Assembly (NCBI GenBank): GCA_016234595.1
Contig: JACRBG010000004.1
Span: forward strand, 1 to 53,015
From: Chloroflexota bacterium
GTDB taxonomy: Bacteria; Chloroflexota; Anaerolineae; Aggregatilineales; J027
Length of the DNA: 53,015 nucleotides
Direction: 5' to 3'
Shown here: in pieces, positions 8,604 to 16,804 of the stretch
How positions within the stretch are numbered: position 1 is the stretch's first letter
How the letters are laid out: each line of letters starts with the position of its first letter
Program-made: the position numbers and the translations under genes
Notes under the pieces: generated by a model
Database searches by the model: none
What the model was told of the DNA's origin: nothing
What the model saw: the letters and a program-made list of their open reading frames with translations, nothing else

Positions 8604-8643
8604 GTCCCCTCCGGAAAACCATCCTATAGCCCCGATGTTTTGG

Positions 8644-8869
8644 GCACGGCTCTGCGATTTGTCCGTGCAATCAAGCGCGATTTCACCTATTGCACGATAG
8701 CAGTGCCGCCTATGTTGTCCAGTTCGCCAAAAATGCGCGAACTGCGGACTCCATTTCGGCATTGGGCTTGTGCCGCTGCGCTCATCGCCAAAATGGGCCG
8801 ACCTACGGTGACAACACAGGCCTATGGCACTGCTGAGGGTGTGCAATGAAATCGCGCAGGCGATTGCAC
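8644..8869. ncRNA. Large multi-branched structured RNA candidate
   Basis: Complementary arms nest in order: GTGCAATC 8665-8672 with GATTGCAC 8862-8869; GCGCGATTTCA 8675-8685 with TGAAATCGCGC 8847-8857; ATTGCAC 8689-8695 with the GTGCAAT beginning at 8841; AGCAGTGCC 8699-8707 with GGCACTGCT 8826-8834; GCCTATGTTGTC 8708-8719 with 8810-8821 (one mismatch). Inside lie two branches: CAGTTCGC 8720-8727 with GCGAACTG 8737-8744, and CCATTT 8751-8756 with AAATGG 8791-8796 enclosing CGGCA/TGCCG (8757-8775). A separate hairpin GCACGG/CCGTGC covers 8644-8668. The nesting is too consistent to be chance. I recognise no RNA family, and the strand is not decided by the fold; plus would place it in the leader of the polymerase-like gene. 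Confidence 0.55.
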
Positions 8870-8903
8870 CTTAACAAACGCAGAGTGAGTATCCCCCAGC
8901 TAC

Positions 8904-8967
8904 GGGCAATCTGAGGCTGGTTTACCTCGAAAGGGGAGCCAGAAACTGCCCGCCGGATTATACGGCG
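8904..8967 (+). ncRNA. Second folded block with GAAA tetraloop
   Basis: GGGCA 8904-8908 pairs with TGCCC 8947-8951, then GGCT 8915-8918 with AGCC 8937-8940, then CCTC 8925-8928 with GGGG 8933-8936 closed by a GAAA tetraloop. An adjacent hairpin CGCCG 8951-8955/CGGCG 8963-8967 follows. A GNRA loop on a graded stem is typical of RNA rather than DNA elements. It may be the 3' domain of the larger structure or a leader element of the next gene. Confidence 0.4.
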
Positions 8968-9218
8968 CGAAACCCCTACGGGCTGGAGGCACTGCTCAAA
9001 CTGTCATCCACCACCAATTTTGAAAACCAGAATGGAATTTTTGAAATTGTAGTCTGTGAAGCGTCGTGTACTCACGAGTCATCGTGGCCGGAAAGGCCTC
9101 TGAATATTGCTGCTATAGAGCAGTGGTCACGTACAGGCGTCCACTCGCAGATAAGTGGTGTCCGATTGAAAGACTTCAAGATTTCAAAAGGGCAGTTTGA
9201 AATGCGAGGAGGGTCGCC

Positions 9219-11747
9219 ATGTCTAACCAATACGCCTATAACATCCTCAACAACGAAACCCCGTTAGGTGGTGCGGAATACCCGTTTCTGGCACAGTTGG
9301 GTCTAAATTGGTCGCTGATTACCCAGTCAGTGAAACAACCTCAACCTCATGCCGCAACTTCGGCAACGTTTCAGCAAATTCAACCTACATTGCGCTGGGT
9401 GAGTGACAACAGTCTGCATGACTTATTCGTGGAGGGCATGAACACCGCTGAATTTTTGCGGGCGACGGGTCTGGTATTGGATATGGGGCAGGGCGGTTAT
9501 GTGCTTTCTAAACGCCTATCCCGTATCATGCGTAGCTATTTCATTTACGGCTTTTTCAAACCACAACAGATCACAGTGGAATATCTCAATTTAGATGCAC
9601 ACGGTCAAAAAGTGTGGGATGGAGCAGGGCGCATTCGGCGTTCTTTGTTAGTGCGCTTGATTGACCAACTGCCTGCCAATTTGACACCTGCTAAACGCCG
9701 CCAGATGGTCTGGGAACTTAAACATGCCCAACGGGTCGAATTTACCCTGATGACCGAGCGTGGTCAGGACAAGGGCCATGCGATTGTGATGGAAGATTTG
9801 CCTGCCGATTTGGTGCTGCCACCAGATACCAAGCCACAGATTGAACTGGTGAATGGTCAGGTGTTTATTGGTCTCACGCCTGTTCACAGTGCCGATGAGA
9901 TGCGCTTGGATATTCAAAGCCTCATCAATTTCTACCCGTTTTTCGATGTGCCACAGTTGACGCAGTGGTTGGATGAAGAAGGTAAGTTATTCACACTGGC
10001 AGTACAGAGTGGGGCGGTGGGGGATGCCATGTCGCGGCTCGACCCGGATGGCAGTTTGGCGGATATTGAGCGTTGGCATTTACACGAATATTTTGTCAGC
10101 GGTGGACATACTATGTGGTTTGGCTCAATGGTGCGTGGGCTGATGAATCAGCACCTTAAGCGGCTTGGAAATGCCACTTTAGGTAAACTGCGCCTACCTG
10201 TACCGGGTGGACGCTATTATGTAATGACGGATGCAGTGGGGAATCGCAGCATCCCACGTGGTGAAATGTGCCTTGAACCAACCAGTGGCACAGCATGGGT
10301 CAATGCCGAGGATTGGTGCGACCATATCGCTGCGGTTTTGGGAGGAGCGGATCAAGATGATGCGTTGTGGATTTTTCCGTTTACTGACTACGATGGCGAA
10401 CAAAAATTGCTGGCGTGGCGTTCACCCAATCAATGCGGCGAATACGTCATTTTTCGACCAAGCGCGGACAGCCATAGCCTGACATGGGCTACTGTATCTG
10501 ATCCCATTACTTATCCCTCAGCCGACAGCCGCCTGTTGATGCCACGCATAGACACCGCAACGGTGGATTACTTAAATTTGGTGGATGAAGCCACGGCTGG
10601 TGGGTTAGGGGAGGGTGAAATTTATAACATTGAGGGGATGCACGCCACCCTTGAACGTGCCCAGAACAATCAAGGGGTGTTGGGTCAATACTGCAATGCC
10701 TTGATGCTGGCGAAAGCCCTCTACCATGACCTCCCCAATAATCCACCCGCGTCGCTAGAAATGGTCATTGATGGGAGCGTCAAAACGGGTGTTGATCTTG
10801 GCCCAGTGCGGGCATGGTGTTTTGGTTTTTCGGCCCAGATTGTAAAACAGCGAATCCCGATCCCAGCTATTCTACAAAATCGCCTGAGCCTGCCCAATCG
10901 GCGTACTTCGTTATTGACCAGCATTGACCATTGGCTGGATCGTTTGGTGGCAGTCATCCAAAGCCATATTCAAGATTTTACAGCCGAGCGGGAGCGCTTA
11001 ATTGGCGAAACCATGCCGCCTGTCGAGATTTTTGACCATGCCATGAGTCAGCCCGATTCGCTGAAAATCGCCTCGGATTTTATTCGCCAATACAACCGGA
11101 TTTTGGCACAGGGGCGGGTATCCAATGAGGATTGGGCTGCTCATGAACAGGCAGCGGAGGCATCCATGGCCTTGTTGGCACGGTATACCCTCGAAGAACG
11201 GCACGGCATTTTGTTGGCGGTGTTGGCGCACAGCTATTTGGGGGAATCCGTAGGGCGAGATGGGGCGGCGTGGCAGATGGGCAGCGAAGATGAACTGCCG
11301 ATGGCGCGAATGACGTTGCAAGCCCTCCGCAGCATTGGCCTGTTGGATGAGATTGACCAGATGGAGCAGGGTGGATTACTGCGTTATCCGGCGGCGCACA
11401 TCCTCGAAACGCCGCTATGTTCGATTGGGATCAATGGTGTGTGGTTCAATTGGTTGCGCGTGTGGTTATCCGCACAGGGGCAGGCGTTGCCAAGCAGTAT
11501 GGCCGATGTTCCGAAATCGCAGGCGGAATGGGCCAAAAACAAAATTGCCCATCTAGCACAAACCCAATTTCGAGATTTTGGGTTGCACATCCGTGATGAA
11601 AATGGGCGCAAGGTGGCTTATACCGTCCATGGTAATCTGTTCGGGTATCTCAGCCGCGATAGTGCGGGTCGGGTAGCGCAGGGGGATCAACTCAATATCC
11701 AAGCTGCGATTGCCCAAGATGGTAATTTGCGAGTGGTCGTACGCTAA
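9219..11747 (+). CDS. Two-barrel RNA polymerase / RdRP-like protein
   Basis: An 842-residue protein with no annotation I can recall. Its motifs follow the order of cellular RdRPs (QDE-1 family) and other two-barrel polymerases: KVWDGAGRIRRSLL at 131-144 (compare the FTDGvGriS motif); RGQDKGHAIV at 181-190 (the lysine-glycine of the first barrel); LRLPVPGGRYYVMTDAVG at 324-341, followed by a gene-internal GE (compare vp.gr...g..De.g.L..Ge); GGADQDDALWIF at 375-386 (compare GGDLDGDlYfv, the metal-binding loop); and IDGSVKTGVDL at 517-527 (compare AVDfPKTG). The third loop Asp appears replaced (D378, D380, D381, A382); DYDGE at 390-394 is a nearby look-alike. RSPNQCGEY at 401-409 resembles the RnP motif but follows the loop. 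The start is supported by CGAGGAGGG. Function (transcription, priming, RNA copying) is inference. Confidence 0.65.
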   Translation: MSNQYAYNILNNETPLGGAEYPFLAQLGLNWSLITQSVKQPQPHAATSATFQQIQPTLRWVSDNSLHDLFVEGMNTAEFLRATGLVLDMGQGGYVLSKRLSRIMRSYFIYGFFKPQQITVEYLNLDAHGQKVWDGAGRIRRSLLVRLIDQLPANLTPAKRRQMVWELKHAQRVEFTLMTERGQDKGHAIVMEDLPADLVLPPDTKPQIELVNGQVFIGLTPVHSADEMRLDIQSLINFYPFFDVPQLTQWLDEEGKLFTLAVQSGAVGDAMSRLDPDGSLADIERWHLHEYFVSGGHTMWFGSMVRGLMNQHLKRLGNATLGKLRLPVPGGRYYVMTDAVGNRSIPRGEMCLEPTSGTAWVNAEDWCDHIAAVLGGADQDDALWIFPFTDYDGEQKLLAWRSPNQCGEYVIFRPSADSHSLTWATVSDPITYPSADSRLLMPRIDTATVDYLNLVDEATAGGLGEGEIYNIEGMHATLERAQNNQGVLGQYCNALMLAKALYHDLPNNPPASLEMVIDGSVKTGVDLGPVRAWCFGFSAQIVKQRIPIPAILQNRLSLPNRRTSLLTSIDHWLDRLVAVIQSHIQDFTAERERLIGETMPPVEIFDHAMSQPDSLKIASDFIRQYNRILAQGRVSNEDWAAHEQAAEASMALLARYTLEERHGILLAVLAHSYLGESVGRDGAAWQMGSEDELPMARMTLQALRSIGLLDEIDQMEQGGLLRYPAAHILETPLCSIGINGVWFNWLRVWLSAQGQALPSSMADVPKSQAEWAKNKIAHLAQTQFRDFGLHIRDENGRKVAYTVHGNLFGYLSRDSAGRVAQGDQLNIQAAIAQDGNLRVVVR

Positions 11748-11759
11748 GGGATTAGACAG

Positions 11760-11799
11760 TGGGTGGAATAGGGCGAGACGTTCTATTCCACAGCCCACC
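11760..11799 (+). terminator. Strong hairpin after the polymerase-like gene
   Basis: GTGGG-T-GGAATAG pairs with CTATTCC-A-CAG-CCCAC around a short loop. There is no T run, so it may act as an mRNA-stabilising hairpin or weak terminator. Confidence 0.5.
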
Positions 11800-11817
11800 A
11801 AATCGGCCCTGAATATC

Positions 11818-11826
11818 TGTTATAAT
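11818..11826 (+). promoter_or_regulatory. Extended -10 promoter of the DUF4058 gene
   Basis: TGT directly followed by TATAAT forms an extended -10 element with no clear -35. Transcription would begin near 11833, so the ATG at 11825 cannot be used. This supports the start at 11852, which has AAGAGGAG upstream. Confidence 0.55.
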
Positions 11827-11851
11827 GGCGCTATCAAGAGGAGTTCAGTCC

Positions 11852-12817
11852 ATGCCACTGCAATCAAGAGTTAATCAATATCCGGGCGTTAATGCGCATC
11901 TCCAAAGTTACTATCAGGCCAATACCGGGTGGGTGGGTTTTCATCAAGCCTACATCATGCAATTGGAAGCGACCTTACAAGAGGTGCTGCGTCCATATGG
12001 GTATTTGGTAGATAACACGACTTCAATGCAAATCAAAGAATTACCCACCGATGGAGAAGATGCTGGTCGCCCCTACAAGATATTCGCAGATGTGGGTATA
12101 CGGGATTTTGTGCCCACCAAAGAACATCCCCCGATTATTTACGGTACGGGTGGGGTAGTAGCCCTAGAAATGCCCATTTGGGAATCGGTGCATGTGGACG
12201 AAGAACACTTTCTACGAGCCATTGCCATCCGAGAAATGAATCCCGAAGATAAACGTCCGGGTCGTATTGTGACGTGGCTAGAAGTGCTGTCTCCTAGTAA
12301 CAAACCGGGCGGGTCGGACTATCCAACCTATTTGGAAAAGCGGATTTCGGTGATCGGGGCAGGGATCAACCTCATTGAATTGGATTTTATTCACTGGCGT
12401 GGGCCGGTGGTGGCTGGATTACCACACTATTTGAGTCATCCGCGCACCGGTGAACGCGATTCCGATGCGATGCCGTACTATATCGCCGTGACCAATCCCC
12501 ATCCAACCATCTACGATGGCAAAGCTACCATCTATACCTTTGGCCCAGCTGAGGCCATTCCCGTTATCACGATCCCTTTAGCTCGTGATGAAAAAGTGGG
12601 ATTCGATTTTGGTGATCCCTATCGGAAAACCTTTTCCGCCGATGCACGCGCCTATTTAGTGGATTATGAGCAACTACCCGAAGAATTTGCGACGTATAAT
12701 AAGCGAGATCAAGGGTATATCCGTGCCCTGATGGGAACGATAGCCCATCATCAGGATGAATTGGATCAGGGGCCGTTTCCGGTCGAAGACCTCAAACCGC
12801 CCAATGGAAATGAATAG
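11852..12817 (+). CDS. DUF4058 family protein
   Basis: A 321-residue protein matching DUF4058 as I know it: an N-terminal stretch with NQYPGVNAHLQSYYQ, then FHQAYIMQLEATLQEVL, a central IVTWLEVLSPSNKPGG with a following YLEKRISV helix, and LIELDFIHWRG. The conserved E-x-LSPSNK pattern (acidic residue followed by SPxNK) resembles the restriction-endonuclease-like fold of Uma2-type proteins, but no activity is established for DUF4058. The family is common in Chloroflexota and Cyanobacteria. It has its own promoter after the polymerase-like gene and is followed 15 bases later by a small gene. Confidence 0.75.
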   Translation: MPLQSRVNQYPGVNAHLQSYYQANTGWVGFHQAYIMQLEATLQEVLRPYGYLVDNTTSMQIKELPTDGEDAGRPYKIFADVGIRDFVPTKEHPPIIYGTGGVVALEMPIWESVHVDEEHFLRAIAIREMNPEDKRPGRIVTWLEVLSPSNKPGGSDYPTYLEKRISVIGAGINLIELDFIHWRGPVVAGLPHYLSHPRTGERDSDAMPYYIAVTNPHPTIYDGKATIYTFGPAEAIPVITIPLARDEKVGFDFGDPYRKTFSADARAYLVDYEQLPEEFATYNKRDQGYIRALMGTIAHHQDELDQGPFPVEDLKPPNGNE

Positions 12818-12832
12818 GCAAGGAGTTTTGCT

Positions 12833-13189
12833 ATGAGACCGCTGGATCGCTTGCTGACAGCCACCAATGAAACGGAATTTTTCGTGTTGATCTGCCAATT
12901 AGTCAATGTGTCCGATGAAAAGCCCCTTAGCGCCAAACTTGCCAGTATCAAAACGCCCCTTGGTGTGGGGTTGCAGCTAACGGTACGCCAAGCGATGCGC
13001 TATCGTACCAACGACGGAACCTTGCTACAGTGGGATACCACGCACGTTTTCACCCTTGATGAACAGGGAGCTTTGTCGTGGTGGATGCCCAATCAGCCTA
13101 TCATTACTGGTCTAAAGGATATTCAAGCATCCTTAAAACAGTGGTGGGAAAAAGAGCCAGCGACGCCTGTTCTGGGTTTGCTTGCCTGA
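12833..13189 (+). CDS. Hypothetical protein, 118 residues
   Basis: I do not recognise this protein. It starts at ATG 12833 with AAGGAG seven bases upstream, and follows the DUF4058 gene by 15 bases, so the two are co-transcribed. It has no signal peptide or membrane segment. The composition is a normal globular mix with a Trp-rich C-terminal half (SWWMPNQP, KQWWEKEP), and the middle looks beta-rich. A Rho-independent terminator follows directly, so the operon ends here. Confidence 0.6.
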   Translation: MRPLDRLLTATNETEFFVLICQLVNVSDEKPLSAKLASIKTPLGVGLQLTVRQAMRYRTNDGTLLQWDTTHVFTLDEQGALSWWMPNQPIITGLKDIQASLKQWWEKEPATPVLGLLA

Positions 13190-13217
13190 TAGGAATGCTC
13201 AGTTGAACTACCAACAA

Positions 13218-13240
13218 AGCCTCCACGTGGGGGCTTTTTG
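13218..13240 (+). terminator. Rho-independent terminator
   Basis: AAGCCTCCACGTGGGGGCTTTTTG: arms AGCCTCC and GGGGGCT pair around a very short loop, followed by five T. It separates the DUF4058 operon from ssb. Confidence 0.85.
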
Positions 13241-13349
13241 TTTCCCAGACAGTGTGAGAAAAGCGCTAACGCGCTTGAGCTGGTGAACCTAGCGATTTGT
13301 TCAACAATTGCTGGGAGTTCGTTCGGTGTTTGGGCAGAAGGAGAACACG

Positions 13350-13724
13350 ATGTCCCTCGAAATGCACATCATCAGCGGTTACGTTGGCAGCGACCCGGAA
13401 ACCCGCGAGGTCAATGGGCGCGAAGAACCCCAACAGGTCACGTCCTTTTCGGTGGCGGTCAATGACACGCGCCGCAAGGATAGCCCGCCCACATGGTATC
13501 GCGTGACGGCCTGGAATGGCCTCGGCAACGTGGTAGGGCAGTATGTCCGCAAAGGGGATTATGTCGTGGTTACGGCAGATCGCCAACGGGTGAGCACATG
13601 GGTTGACCGTGATGGCGAAACCCGTGTCACACTTGACCTGACCGCTAGTGCAGTGGATTTCTCCGCCAATCGTCGTGGGGAAACAGAAGCAGGAGAGGAA
13701 CCCCAAGAGGAAATTCCCTTCTAA
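13350..13724 (+). CDS. ssb: Single-stranded DNA-binding protein
   Basis: A 124-residue OB-fold SSB. Typical signatures are GYVGSDPETREV near the N-terminus, VTSFSVAVNDT, WYRVTAWNGLGNVVGQYVRKGD, and an acidic tail ending EEIPF, the SSB C-terminal peptide that recruits partner proteins. I use ATG 13350, preceded by AGAAGGAG, rather than the upstream TTG/ATG in the same frame. It is shorter than chromosomal SSBs because the linker is reduced, as is usual for plasmid-borne copies. It probably coats the element's single strands during transfer or replication, together with the helicase encoded downstream. Confidence 0.93.
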   Translation: MSLEMHIISGYVGSDPETREVNGREEPQQVTSFSVAVNDTRRKDSPPTWYRVTAWNGLGNVVGQYVRKGDYVVVTADRQRVSTWVDRDGETRVTLDLTASAVDFSANRRGETEAGEEPQEEIPF

Positions 13725-13832
13725 TTCACCCCTTCGGCATCGTGGTGGCCTCTCCAAAATGGGGAGGTCATCACTTTCACCTCTCAAACACCTAAACCAC
13801 AGTCGCTACAAAAATCACGAAAGGAGGGAGGT

Positions 13833-14189
13833 ATGGGCCGTGAACTCAAGATATTGCACGCTGTAGCTGCCCGCCGATTTGCCCGTCTTGAACCCCATGA
13901 AAACGGCCTAGTCATTGATATGCGTCTCCTGCATCCGCGTGACCGCCGGGCGTTTCTGCGCTTCTGCATGGGGTGGGCGGTTTTGCGTCAACCGCACTGG
14001 TACAAAGGCCAATGGTTACTGCAAATCGCGGATGAAGAAACCCGCCGCTTACAAGGGCAATCGGGTCGGGTGATTTGGCGATGGGAGCGCCATACCCGTC
14101 GTTACGCCATACGCCTGCTCTATCTTTACTGGCGGCAGGAAATGGCATGGCCCAAGGACAAGGGAGGCCAAGATGACCGCCGAAAATGA
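13833..14189 (+). CDS. Hypothetical basic protein, 118 residues
   Basis: Unknown function. It is preceded by a near-perfect AAAGGAGGG site and overlaps the next gene by 17 bases, so it is coupled to it. The protein is rich in Arg, Trp and Tyr (for example VIWRWERHTRRYAIRLLYLYWRQ in part), which suits nucleic-acid contact or packing against a partner. There is no clear motif, signal peptide or membrane span. The context (ssb upstream, methylase-helicase downstream) suggests a role in DNA processing of the mobile element. Confidence 0.6.
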   Translation: MGRELKILHAVAARRFARLEPHENGLVIDMRLLHPRDRRAFLRFCMGWAVLRQPHWYKGQWLLQIADEETRRLQGQSGRVIWRWERHTRRYAIRLLYLYWRQEMAWPKDKGGQDDRRK

Positions 14190-15768
14190 CGTGATTATCG
14201 CGCTGCATACCTATGGCTCACATCGAGTGGTTGACCCGCGCACCCATCAGCAGGTATCGGCTTACAAAATGGGCTATACCGATGCCACTGCCGAGGTTTT
14301 GTTAACCGTCTATGGCGCACAAGCGCAGGATGTGTCCTCACCACAGGCCGCCTATCGGTATATCAAACTCGACATTCCCGTCACGGTGCGTTATGGCTAT
14401 CTGGTGGTGAAAATTACCGCACCTCAACTGGTGCAGGTCGAAGCGATTACCCGTCGCCGATTGCGTCCGGCCACTTATCGCTGGCAGTCCGAGCAGTGGT
14501 GGGAGTTTCCGAATGATCGGCAGGGCGAATACAGCGAGATTGCAGGGCGTAGTGGCCCGAGTTTTAGTCCGGCGAGTTTGCTGGTCACATCACCAACCAC
14601 CCAAGAAAAAACAGCAGCGGTAGCGGGCATCAGCATCGAACGCAGCCAACATGACCCGAACAAGCCAGCATGGTGGTGGATCAATGGCGAGACCTATCCA
14701 CACCGTGAGCTGCTGAAAGGGCAGGGGGCTAAATTTAGCGGCAAACGCAAAGCATGGTATTGGGTCGGATGGGAACTGCCCGCCACCATTCAACAACTTG
14801 CTGCGGCATCCAACGATGCACCAAAGCCAACCCCTGAAAATCCACTGTCACCAATGGTTCAACCATCGGATGACCCCTGCACCGTCGAAGAAGCTGCCGC
14901 GATCTTGGGTCTGCCGCTCAAACAAAAGCCACCCGGCCCGACGGTCAATCCGCGGTGGCTGGCCCGTCAAAATCTGCCTGCCGCCCCTCTCGCAATGCCA
15001 GATACCCCGCCGCCAGCCCCTCCCCAAAATGAACAGGTTGAGCAGGCACTTGAAACCATCAAGAACCGCCAGTTCAAGCCATCACCTGTCGTGGCTGTCC
15101 CACACAAGGGCCTTATCCCGATTGGGCAGCAGTATGTGGGTGAATTGACGGGCAGTGTCACTGGACATGTCTATTGTTTTGGCTATGCGGTGCATGAGGG
15201 GGTGCTGGTCTATCTGAATATGGGCGGCCCACGCATGGCTGTCGAAGCGATTCGCGCCAAGCTGTCCAAAGGGGAAATAGTCAATCTCGTGCAATGGGAT
15301 GGGCCAGCCATCGAATTGACCGTAGGCGAGAACCAGACGGGCAGGTATACCGACTTTATACAGCATATTCCTGAAGCCAAATTCACCTCCTGCATTTTGG
15401 CGCATGAATGGGTGGTCGCACCGAATTATGGCGGCAAGTCCACCACCTTCATATTTCACACGCCCGACGAACAAGCCAAACTCAAACATCATGTACATGA
15501 ACTGGTCAAAATTCCGGTGTTTGATGGGTGGGCCAGCTATTTATGGGAGGCGGGGCGGGTGGCGATGCTGGTGCGGAAAACTCACACCGGGGGCGAGATT
15601 GGCCTTTGGACGATTGATCTGGATAGCGATGCGTGGACACGCCTACTTACGGGTGGTTTGGAGCAGGGGGTTATTTCACTTCCTAGATTGGATGATATTC
15701 AAAGCGTTCCCATGTCTCAATCACTGCCTGTTGCACCACTAGTTCTGTGTCGAATAAAGCATCGGTGA
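14173..15768 (+). CDS. Hypothetical protein, 531 residues, C-terminus probably altered
   Basis: Not assigned to a named family. The N-terminal 130 residues are beta-rich. At about 155-205 there is a module with WWWINGETYPHRELLKGQGA followed by KFSGKRKAWYWVGW, a pattern I associate with small domains in plasmid and ICE proteins. A Pro-rich linker follows (about 215-300), and then a C-terminal domain of about 200 residues. The last 28 residues (from about 15683) overlap the 3' end of the oppositely oriented HEAT-repeat gene and do not look like a natural continuation. The original 3' end may have been lost when that gene was inserted. It is coupled to the preceding gene by a 17-base overlap. 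Confidence 0.65.
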   Translation: MTAENDVIIALHTYGSHRVVDPRTHQQVSAYKMGYTDATAEVLLTVYGAQAQDVSSPQAAYRYIKLDIPVTVRYGYLVVKITAPQLVQVEAITRRRLRPATYRWQSEQWWEFPNDRQGEYSEIAGRSGPSFSPASLLVTSPTTQEKTAAVAGISIERSQHDPNKPAWWWINGETYPHRELLKGQGAKFSGKRKAWYWVGWELPATIQQLAAASNDAPKPTPENPLSPMVQPSDDPCTVEEAAAILGLPLKQKPPGPTVNPRWLARQNLPAAPLAMPDTPPPAPPQNEQVEQALETIKNRQFKPSPVVAVPHKGLIPIGQQYVGELTGSVTGHVYCFGYAVHEGVLVYLNMGGPRMAVEAIRAKLSKGEIVNLVQWDGPAIELTVGENQTGRYTDFIQHIPEAKFTSCILAHEWVVAPNYGGKSTTFIFHTPDEQAKLKHHVHELVKIPVFDGWASYLWEAGRVAMLVRKTHTGGEIGLWTIDLDSDAWTRLLTGGLEQGVISLPRLDDIQSVPMSQSLPVAPLVLCRIKHR

Positions 15769-16756
15769 GTTTCGGGAGCATGGCTGGCCCACCTAACTCA
15801 ACAACTGCCTTCACTGCGGCAGTACGTACATATTCGTTTGTGTCCGAAAGGCTCTCTAATAAGGGCTGAAGGGCACGCTGGTCTTGGATAACCGCAAGGG
15901 CATTCGCCGCATAGCTCCTAATGATAGTCTCATCATGGTGTTGCAGTAGCTGGATGAGCGGTTCAACAGCGTCTGGATGAGCGATTCTTTGCAACGCCCA
16001 TATAGCGCCACGACAGACCAGCCAGTGCTCGTGCGTGAGACTATCGATCAAAAACAGGAGCGATTCCTCTGGCCGGATACCTAAATTGTAAAGCCCCTCG
16101 GCTGCACTTTGCCGCACGAAGATATCCGAATCGTGGCGGGCGATCATTAAGGCATCAAAGGCAGATTGAATCCTCGCCTTTGCAATGGCACTGGCGGCTT
16201 GATGACGGACTTTTGCGTCAGTATCCTTCAAAGTTACTGTCAGAGCGGCTTCAATGTCGCTATCTGAATGGGAGCTCGCAATAATTCCCAGAGCATATGC
16301 GACACGAGCACGCATCAAGGCGTCATCGTCACGAATCAATACCAACAAATCCTTGATAAACCGACCCTCTCGATCTGCAATCATGCTGGCAGCGGACCAT
16401 CCAAGTGCCGGACTAAGGTGTCGCATAATCTCGAAAACGGCCCGATTGCCGCGTGCGATATCAATATTGAGCAATGCGAGCATCGCTGTACCAACTACAT
16501 GGGAGGGTAGCTCAAGTAAACCGATTAGGGGGTCAACAGCACGTTCATCCTTTAGATCGCCTAAAAGCTCCACGACCTCGTAACAATTGTGATATTGGAA
16601 GTGCCGCTTCTCGACGAATTCTACGAGTGTCTCGATGCTTTCTGTGCTTCCCAATTTCGCTAATTTGACAGCCGCGTCATAACGTAGGGCAAGGTCTATG
16701 GATTGAAGCTGCTCAAGTAATTGATCAGAATGTTCTGTCCTCATGACGACCTTCAA
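15683..16756 (-). CDS. HEAT-repeat protein
   Basis: A 357-residue all-helical repeat protein made of about ten HEAT/PBS-lyase-type units, for example DAVEPLIQLLQHHDETIIRS, ALQPLLESLSDTNEYVRTAA and ALTVTLKDTDAKVRHQAASA. Such solenoids are scaffolds for protein-protein contacts; no enzyme domain is present. It is the only minus-strand gene in a long plus-strand block, overlaps the end of the 531-residue gene by 86 bases, and is divergent from the methylase-helicase gene. It is probably a later insertion into the element. ATG at 16744 is an alternative start. Confidence 0.85.
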   Translation of the reverse strand: MKVVMRTEHSDQLLEQLQSIDLALRYDAAVKLAKLGSTESIETLVEFVEKRHFQYHNCYEVVELLGDLKDERAVDPLIGLLELPSHVVGTAMLALLNIDIARGNRAVFEIMRHLSPALGWSAASMIADREGRFIKDLLVLIRDDDALMRARVAYALGIIASSHSDSDIEAALTVTLKDTDAKVRHQAASAIAKARIQSAFDALMIARHDSDIFVRQSAAEGLYNLGIRPEESLLFLIDSLTHEHWLVCRGAIWALQRIAHPDAVEPLIQLLQHHDETIIRSYAANALAVIQDQRALQPLLESLSDTNEYVRTAAVKAVVELGGPAMLPKLTDALFDTELVVQQAVIETWERFEYHPI

Positions 16757-16804
16757 TGTACCTCTATCATCAATACCATCTTATTATATAGCGAGGATAA
16801 CCCA

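Larger units (their letters stand above)
8459..9218. other. 760-base non-coding stretch upstream of the polymerase-like gene
   Basis: Apart from the terminator at 8565 this stretch has no credible gene. It is dominated by long-range and local complementarity: the multi-branched structure at 8644-8869, a second folded block at 8904-8967, and smaller hairpins such as GGCC-GGAAA-GGCC and CCACT/AGTGG further on. The last 200 bases are less folded and end in the ribosome site of the next gene (CGAGGAGGG before the ATG at 9219). Confidence 0.6.

Noticed and set aside
8640-8849. 69-codon plus-strand open frame
   Set aside because: It coincides with the nested RNA-like pairing, has no ribosome site and no protein-like pattern.
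16721-16804. Upstream start for the methylase gene
   Set aside because: The extra residues do not resemble the family, and ATG 16805 has a ribosome site and the expected MARAESKAIMGYLP start.
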